20,934 nucleotides of DNA from a virus. Below the pieces are notes generated by a model. The model was given only the letters and a program-made list of their open reading frames with translations. It was not told where the DNA came from and did not search any database. Made by a program: the position numbers and the translations under genes. Below are positions 1 to 7,811 of the stretch, piece by piece (the first letter of the stretch is position 1; each line of letters opens with the position of its first letter). The stretch is taken from positions 1 through 20,934 of the IMG/VR virus record IMGVR_UViG_3300042691_033050; one strand, given 5' to 3'.

Positions 1-1732
1 ATGCTTCTAAAGTTCGATACAGATATGGAGTTAAATCCAACCTGGGATCGGCAGCCATCGGAAGGTTTGGCGACTGCGGGTGAGGGGTCTGCATCAGGCC
101 CCCTACCAGGCGAGAGAATTGGGCAAAAGCGCCCTGTAGTTCACTCACCATCCTGAACGGAAACCCAGATAGCATCTCGGCCCGTTCCTCATCCGTCTTA
201 GACGGGAAGAGGTATTTCAGTGCTTCAATGCTATCAACACCTAATTCTTGCAAGTTGCGTACCACAATGGAGTTGTTAAGCACGTCTTGCGTGGAGTCCT
301 CGTAAACAGGCCCTGTCCACCTCCACAGCATAGTGACATCACCATCCGGAATGAGGCCTGTTACACCAGGAGGAACATTTTGTGCCTGGATAGCAGCATT
401 GATTGCTTCTTGTACCAGTGCTTCAAATTGTTCTGCAGCCTGTGTGTAGCCGTCTCTTTCTTCTTTGGTTGCACCAGCGGGGGGCTCTACTGGACGCTCA
501 ATCCCAAGAGCAGCCGCTAACGACATGCGGAACAGCTGTTCTTCTTGATAAATAATCAGTTCAAGACAACGGCAGACACCATAGGTGTAAATAGCATTTG
601 CTTTTTTCTTGGATGTGGCAGACACGCGACCAAACAAGGACTTGTATTCGGTTGCGGTTACGCCTGCAGAAATAGAGAGTTCGTCTACGCCACCAAGAGC
701 AGTACGAATTTCTTCGCGGTACTGGCGAGCAAAATTGTTTTGGTCTCCAGTGATAGCATCTGGAACAATGTAGCCCACACGGTCGTTTGGCTCCAGGTTC
801 GCAATCACGCGTGGGACACGGATCTGACCATCGACGCCACGGGAGATCGGATCAGACTTAAAAGTAGACCGACTCAGGGGACTGGCTCCAGCGAAGCCAG
901 AGTTTGCAGCAATAGAAGGACGCTGTACAACAGAGTCACCACCTGATTCCATCAGGTCTGTCTTGGGACGAGACGAAAGGAGTGTTGGGTTACCAAAGAA
1001 CTGAACGTTCTTACGCATGGTGCGCACTAAATCATCGTGCGTGACGATGTGATTGGCTAAAGCATCAAACTCACCAACGCCTTCTTTAGAAAAGCCCTTA
1101 GGGTTGTTGAAGATCTCAACGCAAGGAATGAAACCGAGAGAATTTTTAAAAGACTTAGAGCGACCTGGCGCCATTGCGGCAGGCATCTCGAATGTCATCT
1201 CAGCATCTGAGTGCGTCTCTTCGATTTCGTTAGCTTTGATCGAAAGGCGAATGTAGCGCTTGGCTCCAGGCTCACCTGTAAGCGCCGAACCTGTTACGTT
1301 GGCTACGTTGATACCGTCATGAGCACCACCCGCCTTACGCGCCTTGTAGCTATAGATGATCACCACTTCCTCAAGTTCGCCATCTACGTTGTAGTAGCTG
1401 CGGTACTCGTGCTCCCTGAAGTAGTAAATACGATAGTTTTGTTTTGTAGGACGGATATAGAAAATACCCTTGCCATCACAAAGGAAATAATCCCAGATGG
1501 AATCAAGGCGGATATCAATTTGATTGTATTTGACTACGCGATCAATAAAGTCTTTGCGTTGAGCACCAAAGTTATCTTGCCCAGGAAAAAACTCAACCCC
1601 TTGGCGGATACCAAAGAGCTTCATCTGCGCTAGGTGTGACGCAACAACACCAGTATCTACAACCGTACCAGAGTCTTTTTCGAGGTACGACTCAACAATT
1701 TCGTTAAGTCTGGCCTTAGCGTCGACAGCCAT
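1..1732 (-). CDS. Phage portal protein, N-terminal 577 residues (runs off left edge)
   Basis: This open frame begins at an ATG on the minus strand and stays open to the first base of the window, so the 3' end lies outside. The portal forms the dodecameric channel at the capsid vertex through which the terminase packages DNA. The call rests on its position just downstream of the large terminase, its size, and the mid-protein stretch YREEIRTALGGVDELS followed by SAGVTATEYKSLFGR and a helix with LELIIYQEEQLF. That pattern, an acidic helix followed by Gly/Thr-rich turns and a long helix, is what I associate with portals of tailed phages. The start overlaps the stop of the upstream 49-aa gene as TAATG, so translation is probably coupled. 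I cannot assign a specific portal subfamily. Confidence 0.75.
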   Translation of the reverse strand, partial: MAVDAKARLNEIVESYLEKDSGTVVDTGVVASHLAQMKLFGIRQGVEFFPGQDNFGAQRKDFIDRVVKYNQIDIRLDSIWDYFLCDGKGIFYIRPTKQNYRIYYFREHEYRSYYNVDGELEEVVIIYSYKARKAGGAHDGINVANVTGSALTGEPGAKRYIRLSIKANEIEETHSDAEMTFEMPAAMAPGRSKSFKNSLGFIPCVEIFNNPKGFSKEGVGEFDALANHIVTHDDLVRTMRKNVQFFGNPTLLSSRPKTDLMESGGDSVVQRPSIAANSGFAGASPLSRSTFKSDPISRGVDGQIRVPRVIANLEPNDRVGYIVPDAITGDQNNFARQYREEIRTALGGVDELSISAGVTATEYKSLFGRVSATSKKKANAIYTYGVCRCLELIIYQEEQLFRMSLAAALGIERPVEPPAGATKEERDGYTQAAEQFEALVQEAINAAIQAQNVPPGVTGLIPDGDVTMLWRWTGPVYEDSTQDVLNNSIVVRNLQELGVDSIEALKYLFPSKTDEERAEMLSGFPFRMVSELQGAFAQFSRLVGGLMQTPHPQSPNLPMAADPRLDLTPYLYRTLEA

Positions 1733-1881
1733 TAACTATTTTCCTCGTTACTTTCTTCAATCTTAGCAGTTTTCTTTTGTTGTTTTTTGTAATGCAACCA
1801 GCGTTCAAAATACATGAGTTCTGCTGGCGCAAAAAGCTCAGGGTGTTCCAGGGCTTTCTTCGCTAGCTTTTTCTTTTTCAT
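1732..1881 (-). CDS. Small Lys-rich protein between the 160-aa gene and the portal
   Basis: This encodes 49 residues starting MKKKKLAKKALEHPELF, with a basic N-terminus, an amphipathic centre (AELMYFERWLHYKKQQKK) and an acidic tail (IEESNEENS). Its ATG overlaps the upstream stop as TGATG, and its stop overlaps the portal start as TAATG, so it is locked into the packaging operon on both sides. Short basic proteins of this kind sit near terminase and portal genes in other phages. The function is unknown to me; a nucleic-acid-binding or scaffold-like role would be a guess. Confidence 0.7.
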   Translation of the reverse strand: MKKKKLAKKALEHPELFAPAELMYFERWLHYKKQQKKTAKIEESNEENS

Positions 1882-2363
1882 CAGACGCCTCGCAAGCCAG
1901 TACCACCCATGCTAGTGCGTTGCATAATATCTTGAATTGCTTTATCGATTTGCGGACCAGATCCCATTTCCCCTTTTTGTAAAGACCGGAGAAGAATTTG
2001 ATCATCTGCCCGTTCTTGCGCTGAATACGGAGGATCCATGCTAACTGGCTCAAATGTTTGCCCGTACTGAGGACCGCCAAAGAACTGCGCGTTCTGCAGC
2101 CCACCCACATTACCAATGGACCCCATCGGATCGCTCACAGGTACAGAGGCTCCCCTTACCTTTGGCCCGTGGATTTGACGGAAGCGCTCCAGTACATCTC
2201 CATAAGGGATCCTGTCAATTTTCATTTTATCCACCGCGTCTCTAAACTGGTCCTGAGACATTGGAAAACGTGGATCCTGTCCAACGGGAATGCCACCAGC
2301 AAGTGCATTCCCTAAAGCACCAGCATTTCCCATATCTACTGGCTGGCCACCGTAATACCGCAT
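1881..2363 (-). CDS. Hypothetical Gly/Gln/Met-rich protein next to portal
   Basis: This 160-residue protein has no domain I recognise. The N-terminal 45 residues are Gly/Asn/Pro-rich, followed by a charged segment (DAVDKMKIDRIPYGDVLERF), a Gly/Phe/Gln-rich middle and an amphipathic helix near residues 120-150 (ERADDQILLRSLQKGEMG then IDKAIQDIMQRTS). Lack of Cys and the low-complexity ends fit a virion or assembly protein, which agrees with its place between the AbrB-like gene and the portal. It ends in a TGATG overlap with the 49-aa gene. The 25-base gap upstream has no clear Shine-Dalgarno sequence. Confidence 0.7.
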   Translation of the reverse strand: MRYYGGQPVDMGNAGALGNALAGGIPVGQDPRFPMSQDQFRDAVDKMKIDRIPYGDVLERFRQIHGPKVRGASVPVSDPMGSIGNVGGLQNAQFFGGPQYGQTFEPVSMDPPYSAQERADDQILLRSLQKGEMGSGPQIDKAIQDIMQRTSMGGTGLRGV

Positions 2364-2388
2364 TTCACTTCTGGCTATTGCTTGTATT

Positions 2389-2571
2389 CTACTCTTCTAT
2401 AACTTCGTAGCCAGATACATCGTGCACTTTGGAAATTACGATACCTTCTCCACGTACATCCCAGTTGAGAATATCTCCTTCTTGCCAGCCCAGCTCTTCG
2501 ATTACTTCTTCGGGAAACGTAATGTACAGCTCTCCGTTTTCGTCCTCCTGGACCTCAAGGATGTAGCTCAT
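2389..2571 (-). CDS. AbrB/MazE-like swapped-hairpin protein
   Basis: This encodes 60 residues. The core, ITFPEEVIEELGWQEGDIL followed by NWDVRGEGIVISKV, matches the SpoVT/AbrB pattern: a strand, P-x-E-(V/I)-hydrophobic-x-x-L-G-W-x-x-G-D, then a further strand. Proteins of this fold dimerise through swapped hairpins and usually bind DNA as transcription regulators or antitoxins; no toxin partner is visible here. The acidic surface (predicted pI low) is unusual for a DNA binder, so a protein-binding or vestigial role is possible. Its ATG overlaps the stop of the upstream 111-aa gene as ATGA, so it is coupled to the late packaging operon rather than sitting with early regulators. Confidence 0.75.
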   Translation of the reverse strand: MSYILEVQEDENGELYITFPEEVIEELGWQEGDILNWDVRGEGIVISKVHDVSGYEVIEE

Positions 2572-2903
2572 TTCGACAAAATCTTTTCCATAAGCTTATC
2601 AAGTTTATTATTGATTTCGCGAAAATTATCATGCATTTCTTTTATTTCTCTTAAGAAGTCAACCTTAAGTACATACTCCATTGGCATACGGTTGATTTGG
2701 TCTTCCAAAATATCAATCCTTCTCTTTTGAGCACTAGTGTAACTGAAGGATTGCTGTATCTCTTTGCTTTGGCGCAATAAAATTTTATTTGCAACCCAGC
2801 TACCACCAGTAACTGCAGAAATAATAGCCGTCAAGCCAATCGCTAAGTATTCCGGGCCCACAACAAAAAATGCTTTTCTTCTAATTCTAGGTTCAGTAAT
2901 CAA
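2568..2903 (-). CDS. Membrane-anchored coiled-coil protein downstream of terL
   Basis: This encodes 111 residues if started at the TTG that overlaps the terL end by 11 bases; a GTG 16 codons later (before GPEYLAIG) is an alternative. Residues 17-40 (GPEYLAIGLTAIISAVTGGSW) form one hydrophobic segment, and residues 55-111 are a charged helix with heptad character (IDILEDQINRM, then FLREIKEMHDNFREINNKLDKLMEKILSK). The N-terminal anchor plus long cytoplasmic or periplasmic helix is the build of small phage lysis or membrane proteins, for example holin-like or i-spanin-like products, but there is no second lysis gene beside it. The role remains unassigned. Confidence 0.7.
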   Translation of the reverse strand: MITEPRIRRKAFFVVGPEYLAIGLTAIISAVTGGSWVANKILLRQSKEIQQSFSYTSAQKRRIDILEDQINRMPMEYVLKVDFLREIKEMHDNFREINNKLDKLMEKILSK

Positions 2904-4419
2904 GCTGAAGTTGACCTTTTCTAGCTAGGCCAGTAACCAACCAGACGAGAGCGTCAACACAGTCATCGTGGCTGCTAACACCAAAGTTTGTAAGCTCTTC
3001 AAACATGTTTGTGAAATTACGGTAGCGATTAAAGACAATCTTCCTGTCTTCAAACATGCCCATAATGCCACGGAAGCGAGCAAGTTTGTCAGCACGGAAG
3101 CCTTTGACCGGATGCCAAATCAAGTTATACAGGCTCTCTTGGTTCAAGCAGACACGCTTGAAGTCAGCCTCGAGGGATGCTTGGTACTGCACTGCCTCAC
3201 TCCATATGTCGCAAGTCGAATAAGTGGGGAAGTAATTACCGTCGTTATCTTTACCAAGAATCGACCAGTCGTTGAGTAGTTCTTTTAGGGCATCTAGTTT
3301 TTCTAGGTTGCCCATGACGCGTAGGCGGCGGTAGTCAATAATATGAATGCGGTCGCCAATGCGACCACCCAAGACCATGACGGTGTAATCGTTCTTTTCC
3401 TTAGTACCAGCAGACAAGTCAACCCCAATACCAAGCGTGTCAAACTCCGTTGAAATTTCCGCTTTTACAATCAGCTCAGGCGCCAACGACAGTTCGTTTT
3501 GCCTGATGATTTGATTCATGTACTGGAAAGAAAAAGCAATAGGTGCCTGCCTTTTCTTTTCCTTTAGGTAGTCCAACGACCACATGTCTGGCCAATAGGA
3601 AAGTTCATCCCCTGTCTTCGGATCGTTTTGAATGGCCGACAGAACAATTTGGGTCCAGTTATTTTGTTCGTTGAATGTAGTGGAATGGATATCGTCATGT
3701 CGGAAGCGCGTGCCAAGGCAGATTGCTCTTGCACCTTCAAACATGGTGGGTGCGATCACGGCATTCCAGTTGTCCTGCATCATCTTTCTGATGTCAGGAT
3801 TAGAAATATCTGCGGCTGACTTAATAGCGTCATCAATCATGACCAGGTGTGAACGCTTGGAGGTCACTGAACCCTTAAGACCTGCAGCGCAGAGGGTAAA
3901 CTGTTCATCACCTGTTACGTCAATACCAGCAAACTTGTGGTCAATTGACCAATACTCATTGCTGGTGACGTTTTTTAAAAGCCGTACTTCAGGAAAAACT
4001 TCTTGATATCGCTTGCTTTCAATGATTCGTTTGATGGTTGCCGACTTGGAACGGGCAATATCAACCGTATAGGACAGGTAGAGGATCTGCAAGGGCCTCT
4101 TAGCCTGTGTATGGATACCAATGGCCCAGGCGGTCAGGAGGCCTAGGACGGTGCTCTTAGCCGACCCACGGGGTGCAAGTAGGTCGACGTTAGGCCCAGC
4201 AATCCGAAGGAGGCAGCTACTGTCCTCTTCTGTTACGAAGTGCCTATGCCAATCTTTGTGGTGCTGGGCAGGAGGCTTGTCCGCTACGTACTCACAAAAA
4301 AACCCAAAATCCTCTCGTGCCTTTTTGAGGGACTCAATATCTTTATGGGGCTTGATTGAATAGTTTTTAGAGGCAGCGCGTGCGTTCCTTCGATAAGCCA
4401 GGTGAAGATAAGAAGGCAC
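2893..4419 (-). CDS. terL: Terminase large subunit (packaging ATPase/nuclease)
   Basis: The 508-residue product is the motor that threads DNA into the procapsid and cuts it. The ATPase domain shows Walker A near residues 83-90 (PRGSAKST), Walker B with catalytic acid at 192-197 (LVMIDD) and a coupling motif GTRF near 236. The RNase H-like nuclease domain begins at IGVDLSAGTKEKNDYTVMVL (first acidic residue D334) and ends with the acidic DDCVDALVWL near 487-496. Full length is typical for the family. The start is GTG; an in-frame TGA lies four codons upstream, so no longer form is possible. It follows the 53-aa gene by 32 bases and its end overlaps the next gene, placing it in one packaging operon. 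Confidence 0.96.
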   Translation of the reverse strand: MPSYLHLAYRRNARAASKNYSIKPHKDIESLKKAREDFGFFCEYVADKPPAQHHKDWHRHFVTEEDSSCLLRIAGPNVDLLAPRGSAKSTVLGLLTAWAIGIHTQAKRPLQILYLSYTVDIARSKSATIKRIIESKRYQEVFPEVRLLKNVTSNEYWSIDHKFAGIDVTGDEQFTLCAAGLKGSVTSKRSHLVMIDDAIKSAADISNPDIRKMMQDNWNAVIAPTMFEGARAICLGTRFRHDDIHSTTFNEQNNWTQIVLSAIQNDPKTGDELSYWPDMWSLDYLKEKKRQAPIAFSFQYMNQIIRQNELSLAPELIVKAEISTEFDTLGIGVDLSAGTKEKNDYTVMVLGGRIGDRIHIIDYRRLRVMGNLEKLDALKELLNDWSILGKDNDGNYFPTYSTCDIWSEAVQYQASLEADFKRVCLNQESLYNLIWHPVKGFRADKLARFRGIMGMFEDRKIVFNRYRNFTNMFEELTNFGVSSHDDCVDALVWLVTGLARKGQLQLDY

Positions 4420-4451
4420 GGATACTATTCAATCAGTTATTGAATACTAAC

Positions 4452-4613
4452 TCAGTCTTCTTCTCTACTGCGCTTTTTATCTTTGTACTTGCGTGCCCTG
4501 TCCAATGCAGCACGACGCTTTTCCTTATCGTTCATCTCACTGCCGTCTTCTTTTTTGGCTTCCCTTTTCTTGAAGTGCTCAAGAAGTTGAGGCGGCATTT
4601 TACCTTTGGCCAT
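4452..4613 (-). CDS. Small basic protein between small and large terminase genes
   Basis: This encodes 53 residues beginning MAKGKMPPQLLEHFKKREAK, with charged KKEDGSEMNDKEKRRAALDR and a KKRSREED tail. It is almost entirely Lys, Arg, Glu and Asp and should be a helical soluble protein. The motif MPP-x-LLEHFKKR next to terminase genes is one I associate with small terminase-adjacent proteins in cyanophage-like genomes; this is memory, not a search result. It sits 31 bases downstream of the putative small terminase, in a gap carrying the TTAAAATA element, and directly upstream of terL. It may assist packaging. Confidence 0.7.
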   Translation of the reverse strand: MAKGKMPPQLLEHFKKREAKKEDGSEMNDKEKRRAALDRARKYKDKKRSREED

Positions 4614-4629
4614 AGCAACTGTTTTCTTT

Positions 4630-4637
4630 TATTTTAA
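4630..4637 (-). promoter_or_regulatory. TTAAAATA element, candidate late promoter (copy 1)
   Basis: The minus-strand octamer TTAAAATA, continued as AAAG, lies in the 31-base gap before the 53-aa gene. The identical octamer occurs in three other gaps of the leftward arm, each close to the stop of the gene before it. Single-element A/T-rich late promoters are known in other phage groups, so this could be one. The gap's A/T richness makes chance recurrence possible. Confidence 0.4.
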
Positions 4638-4644
4638 TAGTGGT

Positions 4645-5199
4645 TCATTCTTCTAGTTGCATACGAGCCCAAACGCTCATGCTTGCTTCGTGAAGAGGCG
4701 ACTCAATTGGGTCGTCTTTGAAGATAAACATTAACTCCCGAATAGCGCGATCAGCGCCAGCCATTAACAGACCTTTACGATCTTTGATGGAAGTGTACTG
4801 CTCAACCTGGTTAATGGTCCCACGTAATTCCTTTTCCATTGCTGCAATACGAGCAACGCCTGAATCACGCTTGACACCAAGGTTTTCAATGTCCTCACGA
4901 AGTTTGCGGATGTCTTCCCGCATTTCTTCAATCTCTAAAAGAAGAGTTTTCCTGTGGTCTGGCTTTGGGTATTGCCCCTTGATCCAAGCTTCACATGAAA
5001 TTATGTTTCCTACATACCCAAGGAAACGGGCGTAGAGAAAACATTCAATAAAAGAATAATTCTCACAAGAGAACGCATGAAAAGATTCCTGAACATCTTC
5101 TGGCTGCTCAAGAAACCAATCTTCAAAAGCACTGATATCAATGCTTATTGAGGGCTGGGTGTTTTTAATACTTGTAAGCCGCTTTTGCTGAACGCTCAC
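4645..5199 (-). CDS. Putative terminase small subunit
   Basis: The 184-residue product has an N-terminal helical part (ISAFEDWFLEQPEDVQESF), then FIECFLYARFLGYVGN, a long coiled coil at about residues 84-130 (LLLEIEEMREDIRKLREDI, continuing to AAMEKELRGTINQVEQY) and a C-terminal helix. Small terminases recognise packaging DNA and typically combine an N-terminal helical domain with a central oligomerising coiled coil. The call rests on that build and on the position just before terL, not on a named motif. The start used is GTG, overlapping the end of the Gly-rich gene by 35 bases; no ATG is available before residue 94, and an ATT-type start is not excluded. Confidence 0.6.
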   Translation of the reverse strand: MSVQQKRLTSIKNTQPSISIDISAFEDWFLEQPEDVQESFHAFSCENYSFIECFLYARFLGYVGNIISCEAWIKGQYPKPDHRKTLLLEIEEMREDIRKLREDIENLGVKRDSGVARIAAMEKELRGTINQVEQYTSIKDRKGLLMAGADRAIRELMFIFKDDPIESPLHEASMSVWARMQLEE

Positions 5200-6091
5200 T
5201 CCAGTCCTTCTGACGACGTTTAGAAGATTCTAGCTCACCAAGTAGACCCCTGAAGAGGTTTGGATCAAATGCACCCTTATCTTGTTCTGTTGCAAAAGAC
5301 TTGAGCCAATCATCATATTCACTTGTGCCAGTCTCTTGAGGCTGCTGTTGTTGTTGTTGTTGTTTGTCTAATTGGCCCATTAAATTGCCAATTTGTGATT
5401 CAAAGCCGCTAATTTTTTCGTCATAGCCTTCTTGTAAGCTTCCAAGTAGCTCGTCTAATTCTTCTTGGCTATACCCGGTAATAGTGGCAGCATCGTCATC
5501 GTCGTTATTGTTATTGTTATTGTTATTTAAACCACCGACAGGGAGCGTAAGAGCGTTTTTGGCCGTGGTTACCGCTGCTTTTTTCCGCTCGCGTAAGCTT
5601 TCAACTTTTCCTCCTTTTCCTAAACCTTTGAGTTTGCCAAGGATATCTTTAAACTTACCAGGGTCAGCAAGACCTTCACTAGTGGCGCCACTGATCAGCG
5701 CTTTTGCTTTTTCAGTTAATTTTTCAACCTTTTGTTTGTCGTTATTATTGTTGTTATTTTTTTTATCTTTATCTTTAGCTTGTGATGCCGAAGATGTCCT
5801 TGCACCCGTTACAAATGCTTGATAAGTTGTTGCAGCTTTAACTGCTTGAGCGGGCTTACTGCCGCCACCGCCACCGCCGGAAGACCTGCCGCCACCGCCT
5901 CCAGATGGAGGGGGAGTGGCCGCAGGTTTTGGGGCAGCCGCAGAGGCGGGCTTAGAGCCGCCACCACCGCCGCCACCTTTATTGCCGCCACCGCCACCAC
6001 CGCCACCTTTATTGCCGCCACCGCCACCACCTGAGGAGCCACCGCCACCACCGCCACCTTTATTGCCGCCACCGCCTTTGTTCTTAGCCAT
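5165..6091 (-). CDS. Gly-rich protein with Asn, Asp and Gln homopolymers
   Basis: The 308-residue product is unlike its neighbours. Residues 6-45 are Gly blocks punctuated by NK, SS and SK. A second Gly block lies near residues 60-76. Then come a run of six Asn, a charged helical segment with KVEKLTEKAKALISG, eight Asn followed by four Asp, an acidic helix (YSQEELDELLGSLQEGYDE), seven Gln, and a folded-looking C-terminus with RGLLGELESSKRRQKDWSE. The frame is a real gene: the ATG follows the upstream stop by two bases and the C-terminus is of normal composition. Long disordered linkers are plausible in a virion or DNA-condensing protein, but no function can be assigned. The triplet runs invite replication slippage. 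Confidence 0.8.
   Translation of the reverse strand: MAKNKGGGGNKGGGGGGGSSGGGGGGNKGGGGGGGGNKGGGGGGGSKPASAAAPKPAATPPPSGGGGGRSSGGGGGGSKPAQAVKAATTYQAFVTGARTSSASQAKDKDKKNNNNNNDKQKVEKLTEKAKALISGATSEGLADPGKFKDILGKLKGLGKGGKVESLRERKKAAVTTAKNALTLPVGGLNNNNNNNNDDDDAATITGYSQEELDELLGSLQEGYDEKISGFESQIGNLMGQLDKQQQQQQQPQETGTSEYDDWLKSFATEQDKGAFDPNLFRGLLGELESSKRRQKDWSERSAKAAYKY
5342..5362 (-). repeat. CAA/CAG triplet run encoding seven Gln
   Basis: Read on the minus strand, five CAA codons are followed by two CAG codons, inside the Gly-rich protein gene. It is a short microsatellite likely to vary in length between relatives. Confidence 0.9.
5492..5527 (-). repeat. AATAAC and GACGAT hexamer run encoding Asn8-Asp4
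   Basis: The minus strand carries alternating AAT/AAC codons (four hexamer units) followed by alternating GAC/GAT codons (two units). The period is six bases rather than three, which points to hexamer duplication rather than selection for single-codon runs. A second, less regular six-Asn run lies at 5741-5758. Confidence 0.9.
5957..6076 (-). repeat. Gly-codon minisatellite at the 5' end of the Gly-rich gene
   Basis: About 120 bases are built from GGC and GGT codons broken by AAT-AAA (Asn-Lys) pairs. On the plus strand the phrase CACCTTTATTGCCGCCACCG recurs three times, so the array consists of degenerate direct repeats of roughly 24-36 bases. It is GC-rich compared with its surroundings. Confidence 0.85.
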
Positions 6092-6093
6092 AT

Positions 6094-6243
6094 TTACTCC
6101 TCTGGGTTGTATACAGGTTTTGCTTTATTTCCTTGCTGCTCTTTTGATTGCTTAAGCGTATCAAGAAGATTTTTAAATCCTTGAATATCAAAAGGAGAAC
6201 CACTGTTGGCTTCCTTGCTCGCAGCAGGGGAATTAAAGTCCAT
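6094..6243 (-). CDS. Small hypothetical protein, 49 aa
   Basis: This starts MDFNSPAASKEANSG and continues SPFDIQGFKNLLDTLKQSKE to a hydrophilic end (QQGNKAKPVYNPEE). Its stop lies two bases before the ATG of the Gly-rich gene and it follows the 249-aa gene by 33 A/T-rich bases, so it fits the tight packing of the arm. A single short amphipathic helix (DIQGFKNLLDTLKQ) is flanked by disordered ends. No function is recognised. Confidence 0.6.
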   Translation of the reverse strand: MDFNSPAASKEANSGSPFDIQGFKNLLDTLKQSKEQQGNKAKPVYNPEE

Positions 6244-6276
6244 GATATTAACTAAAATTAATTATATCAGCAAGGC

Positions 6277-7026
6277 TTAGAAAGCGGAAGGAATTAAGTT
6301 GTACAGGTAATTAGCCTGTTGAATCCTTTGCTGCGCCAGGTTTGCAGATGTTTCCATGCGCGTACGGCGTTCTGCAGATTTAGCTTGAATCTTATACGGA
6401 TCAATCATTGTTGCATATTCCATTTCGCCTACCGTTGAGCCAGGGGCCGCATCTGGATTAATCCCAGCGTAGATGCCACTAGTGGTACCTGGAGTAACGG
6501 GACTAATTGGAGGCATAGTGCCACCGCCAGTAATGGAAATCTCTGGTTTTTTAGACCAACGACCAGACGTTGGGTCTAACTGATAGTTTCCTTCGCCAAT
6601 AAACTTAGAAACTTGATCGCCTAATTCGTTTTGGGCAAAAGAACCTGCGAGGTAAGACCGGATGTCATCAGAAGAATAGCCGGCACCCTTCGCTTTTTCT
6701 AAAGCACTTCCTGTTACTAAACCAGGTTTAACGTAATAGCCACCTTCTTTTGTGTAACCTTTTGATTCAAAACGTTTGCGAACGTCTTTCGCTAATTTAT
6801 CTGCCGCATAAGTACGGCCAATAGTCGCCAGATAATCTGTACCACCCGCTTGCGCAAATGTTTTCTTGCCTCCTTTTACCTCTGCGGCAGTAATTTTTTT
6901 CCCTTGGCCTTTCTTGCCTGACTGTTGAACAGCTTTTGTCAGTTCTTTTTTAGCACCACCAGTTAGCTGAACACCTTTCTGACGCGCCTTTGCAATTAAC
7001 GCTGCAAGTGAATTGGAATCCGCCAT
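6277..7026 (-). CDS. Hypothetical virion-arm protein, 249 aa
   Basis: The N-terminal 70 residues are Lys/Gly/Ala-rich and basic (QSGKKGQGKKITAAEVKGG). The middle holds a folded-looking part with Tyr/Gly (RFESKGYTKEGGYYVKPGL), followed by a Pro/Thr/Gly-rich linker (residues 165-205) and a C-terminal amphipathic helix (KSAERRTRMETSANLAQQRI) ending LYNLIPSAF. The basic head could bind DNA. Several neighbours also end in a Gln/Ala/Arg helix and a short hydrophobic tail, which suggests shared packing in the virion. No known domain is recognised. Confidence 0.75.
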   Translation of the reverse strand: MADSNSLAALIAKARQKGVQLTGGAKKELTKAVQQSGKKGQGKKITAAEVKGGKKTFAQAGGTDYLATIGRTYAADKLAKDVRKRFESKGYTKEGGYYVKPGLVTGSALEKAKGAGYSSDDIRSYLAGSFAQNELGDQVSKFIGEGNYQLDPTSGRWSKKPEISITGGGTMPPISPVTPGTTSGIYAGINPDAAPGSTVGEMEYATMIDPYKIQAKSAERRTRMETSANLAQQRIQQANYLYNLIPSAF

Positions 7027-7065
7027 TTTTCTTTTAGCTCTTATCTATCAGTATAAAAGGTGCAA

Positions 7066-7791
7066 TCAACTGTAGTTAACAGTAGAGGGCGGCTTAAAGC
7101 GGTAAGTACCAGTAAAGGTGCCATCGGGGGTCTGGTACCCGACGCCGTACTTACCACCGTACGGGAGGTTTGCAGCAAAGGCCAGGGGGGTTTTACGGAC
7201 GTACTCAGGAGAGGACAACATCTTCTGCCCAAGGAACTGAGTGAAAGCTTCTGGCGAGGTCTTACCAAGGGCACGTGCTGCTTCTTCGGTAGATTTGATA
7301 TCTTGTTCCGAAAGACCAATACCAAGAGAGCGTGCTGCAAATTCTTGAAATGGACGATACTTTTCTACAGTTCCTTCTGGTGCCAGGCCAGCTGCTTGGC
7401 TTCCTAATTGAGTTGCAGTTTTAAAAGCATCTGGAATGTTGTATGCAAGACCAAAGTCTGCATACATATCAGAAGCTTCAATGGGGCTACGCTCCCCACG
7501 ACTAACTTGACCGGCAAGAAAGTCGGCGTAATCTTGCGCAGACTCCTCGGTTACTCTTTCTGTTTCTCGAATATTTTTAATTGGAATATCACCGATCTTT
7601 CTTAATTTTTTGGGGAGACCACCGCCACCTTTTTTCTTAGGCTGCTTGGCTTCTCCTCCACCAAAGAAGCTACCTAACGCACTAGTTGGAGCAACACCTA
7701 ATTTTTCTTCAAGTGCTCCAAGGCGATCTGAAAGTTCAGATGAGTCGCCTGTAGTGCGTTTTGTAAAGTAATCAAAACTATTGGCGGGCAT
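7066..7791 (-). CDS. Hypothetical virion-arm protein, 241 aa
   Basis: Features in order: a short coiled coil (SSELSDRLGALEEKLG, residues 17-32), a Gly/Lys-rich basic stretch (KQPKKKGGGGLPKKLRKIG), then an Ala-rich helical domain (residues 80-200; QDYADFLAGQVSRGE, LGIGLSEQDIKSTEEAARA), and a Gly/Tyr/Thr-rich C-terminus with beta character (YGGKYGVGYQTPDGTF). It resembles internal or tail-associated virion proteins in composition only. It is preceded by a TTAAAATA element and has no clear Shine-Dalgarno sequence. Confidence 0.75.
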   Translation of the reverse strand: MPANSFDYFTKRTTGDSSELSDRLGALEEKLGVAPTSALGSFFGGGEAKQPKKKGGGGLPKKLRKIGDIPIKNIRETERVTEESAQDYADFLAGQVSRGERSPIEASDMYADFGLAYNIPDAFKTATQLGSQAAGLAPEGTVEKYRPFQEFAARSLGIGLSEQDIKSTEEAARALGKTSPEAFTQFLGQKMLSSPEYVRKTPLAFAANLPYGGKYGVGYQTPDGTFTGTYRFKPPSTVNYS

Positions 7792-7811
7792 AGCGTTGGA
7801 CCAGTTAAGTT

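Noticed and set aside
248-1633. Three or four plus-strand frames of 60-140 codons at the left end
   Set aside because: All lie antisense to the continuous portal frame, which is open for 577 codons and has coherent protein composition.
2389-2571. Toxin-antitoxin pair with the neighbouring 111-aa gene
   Set aside because: The neighbour is a membrane-anchored coiled coil with no toxin motif, and terminase genes surround both.
5957-6076. CRISPR-like array
   Set aside because: The repeats are degenerate Gly codons inside a gene, with no uniform spacers and no cas genes.
5916-6155. Plus-strand frame encoding long poly-proline
   Set aside because: It is the complement of the Gly-rich gene; GGC/GGT codons read as GCC/CCG/CCA on the other strand. 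The minus-strand frame has the coupled start and a normal C-terminus.
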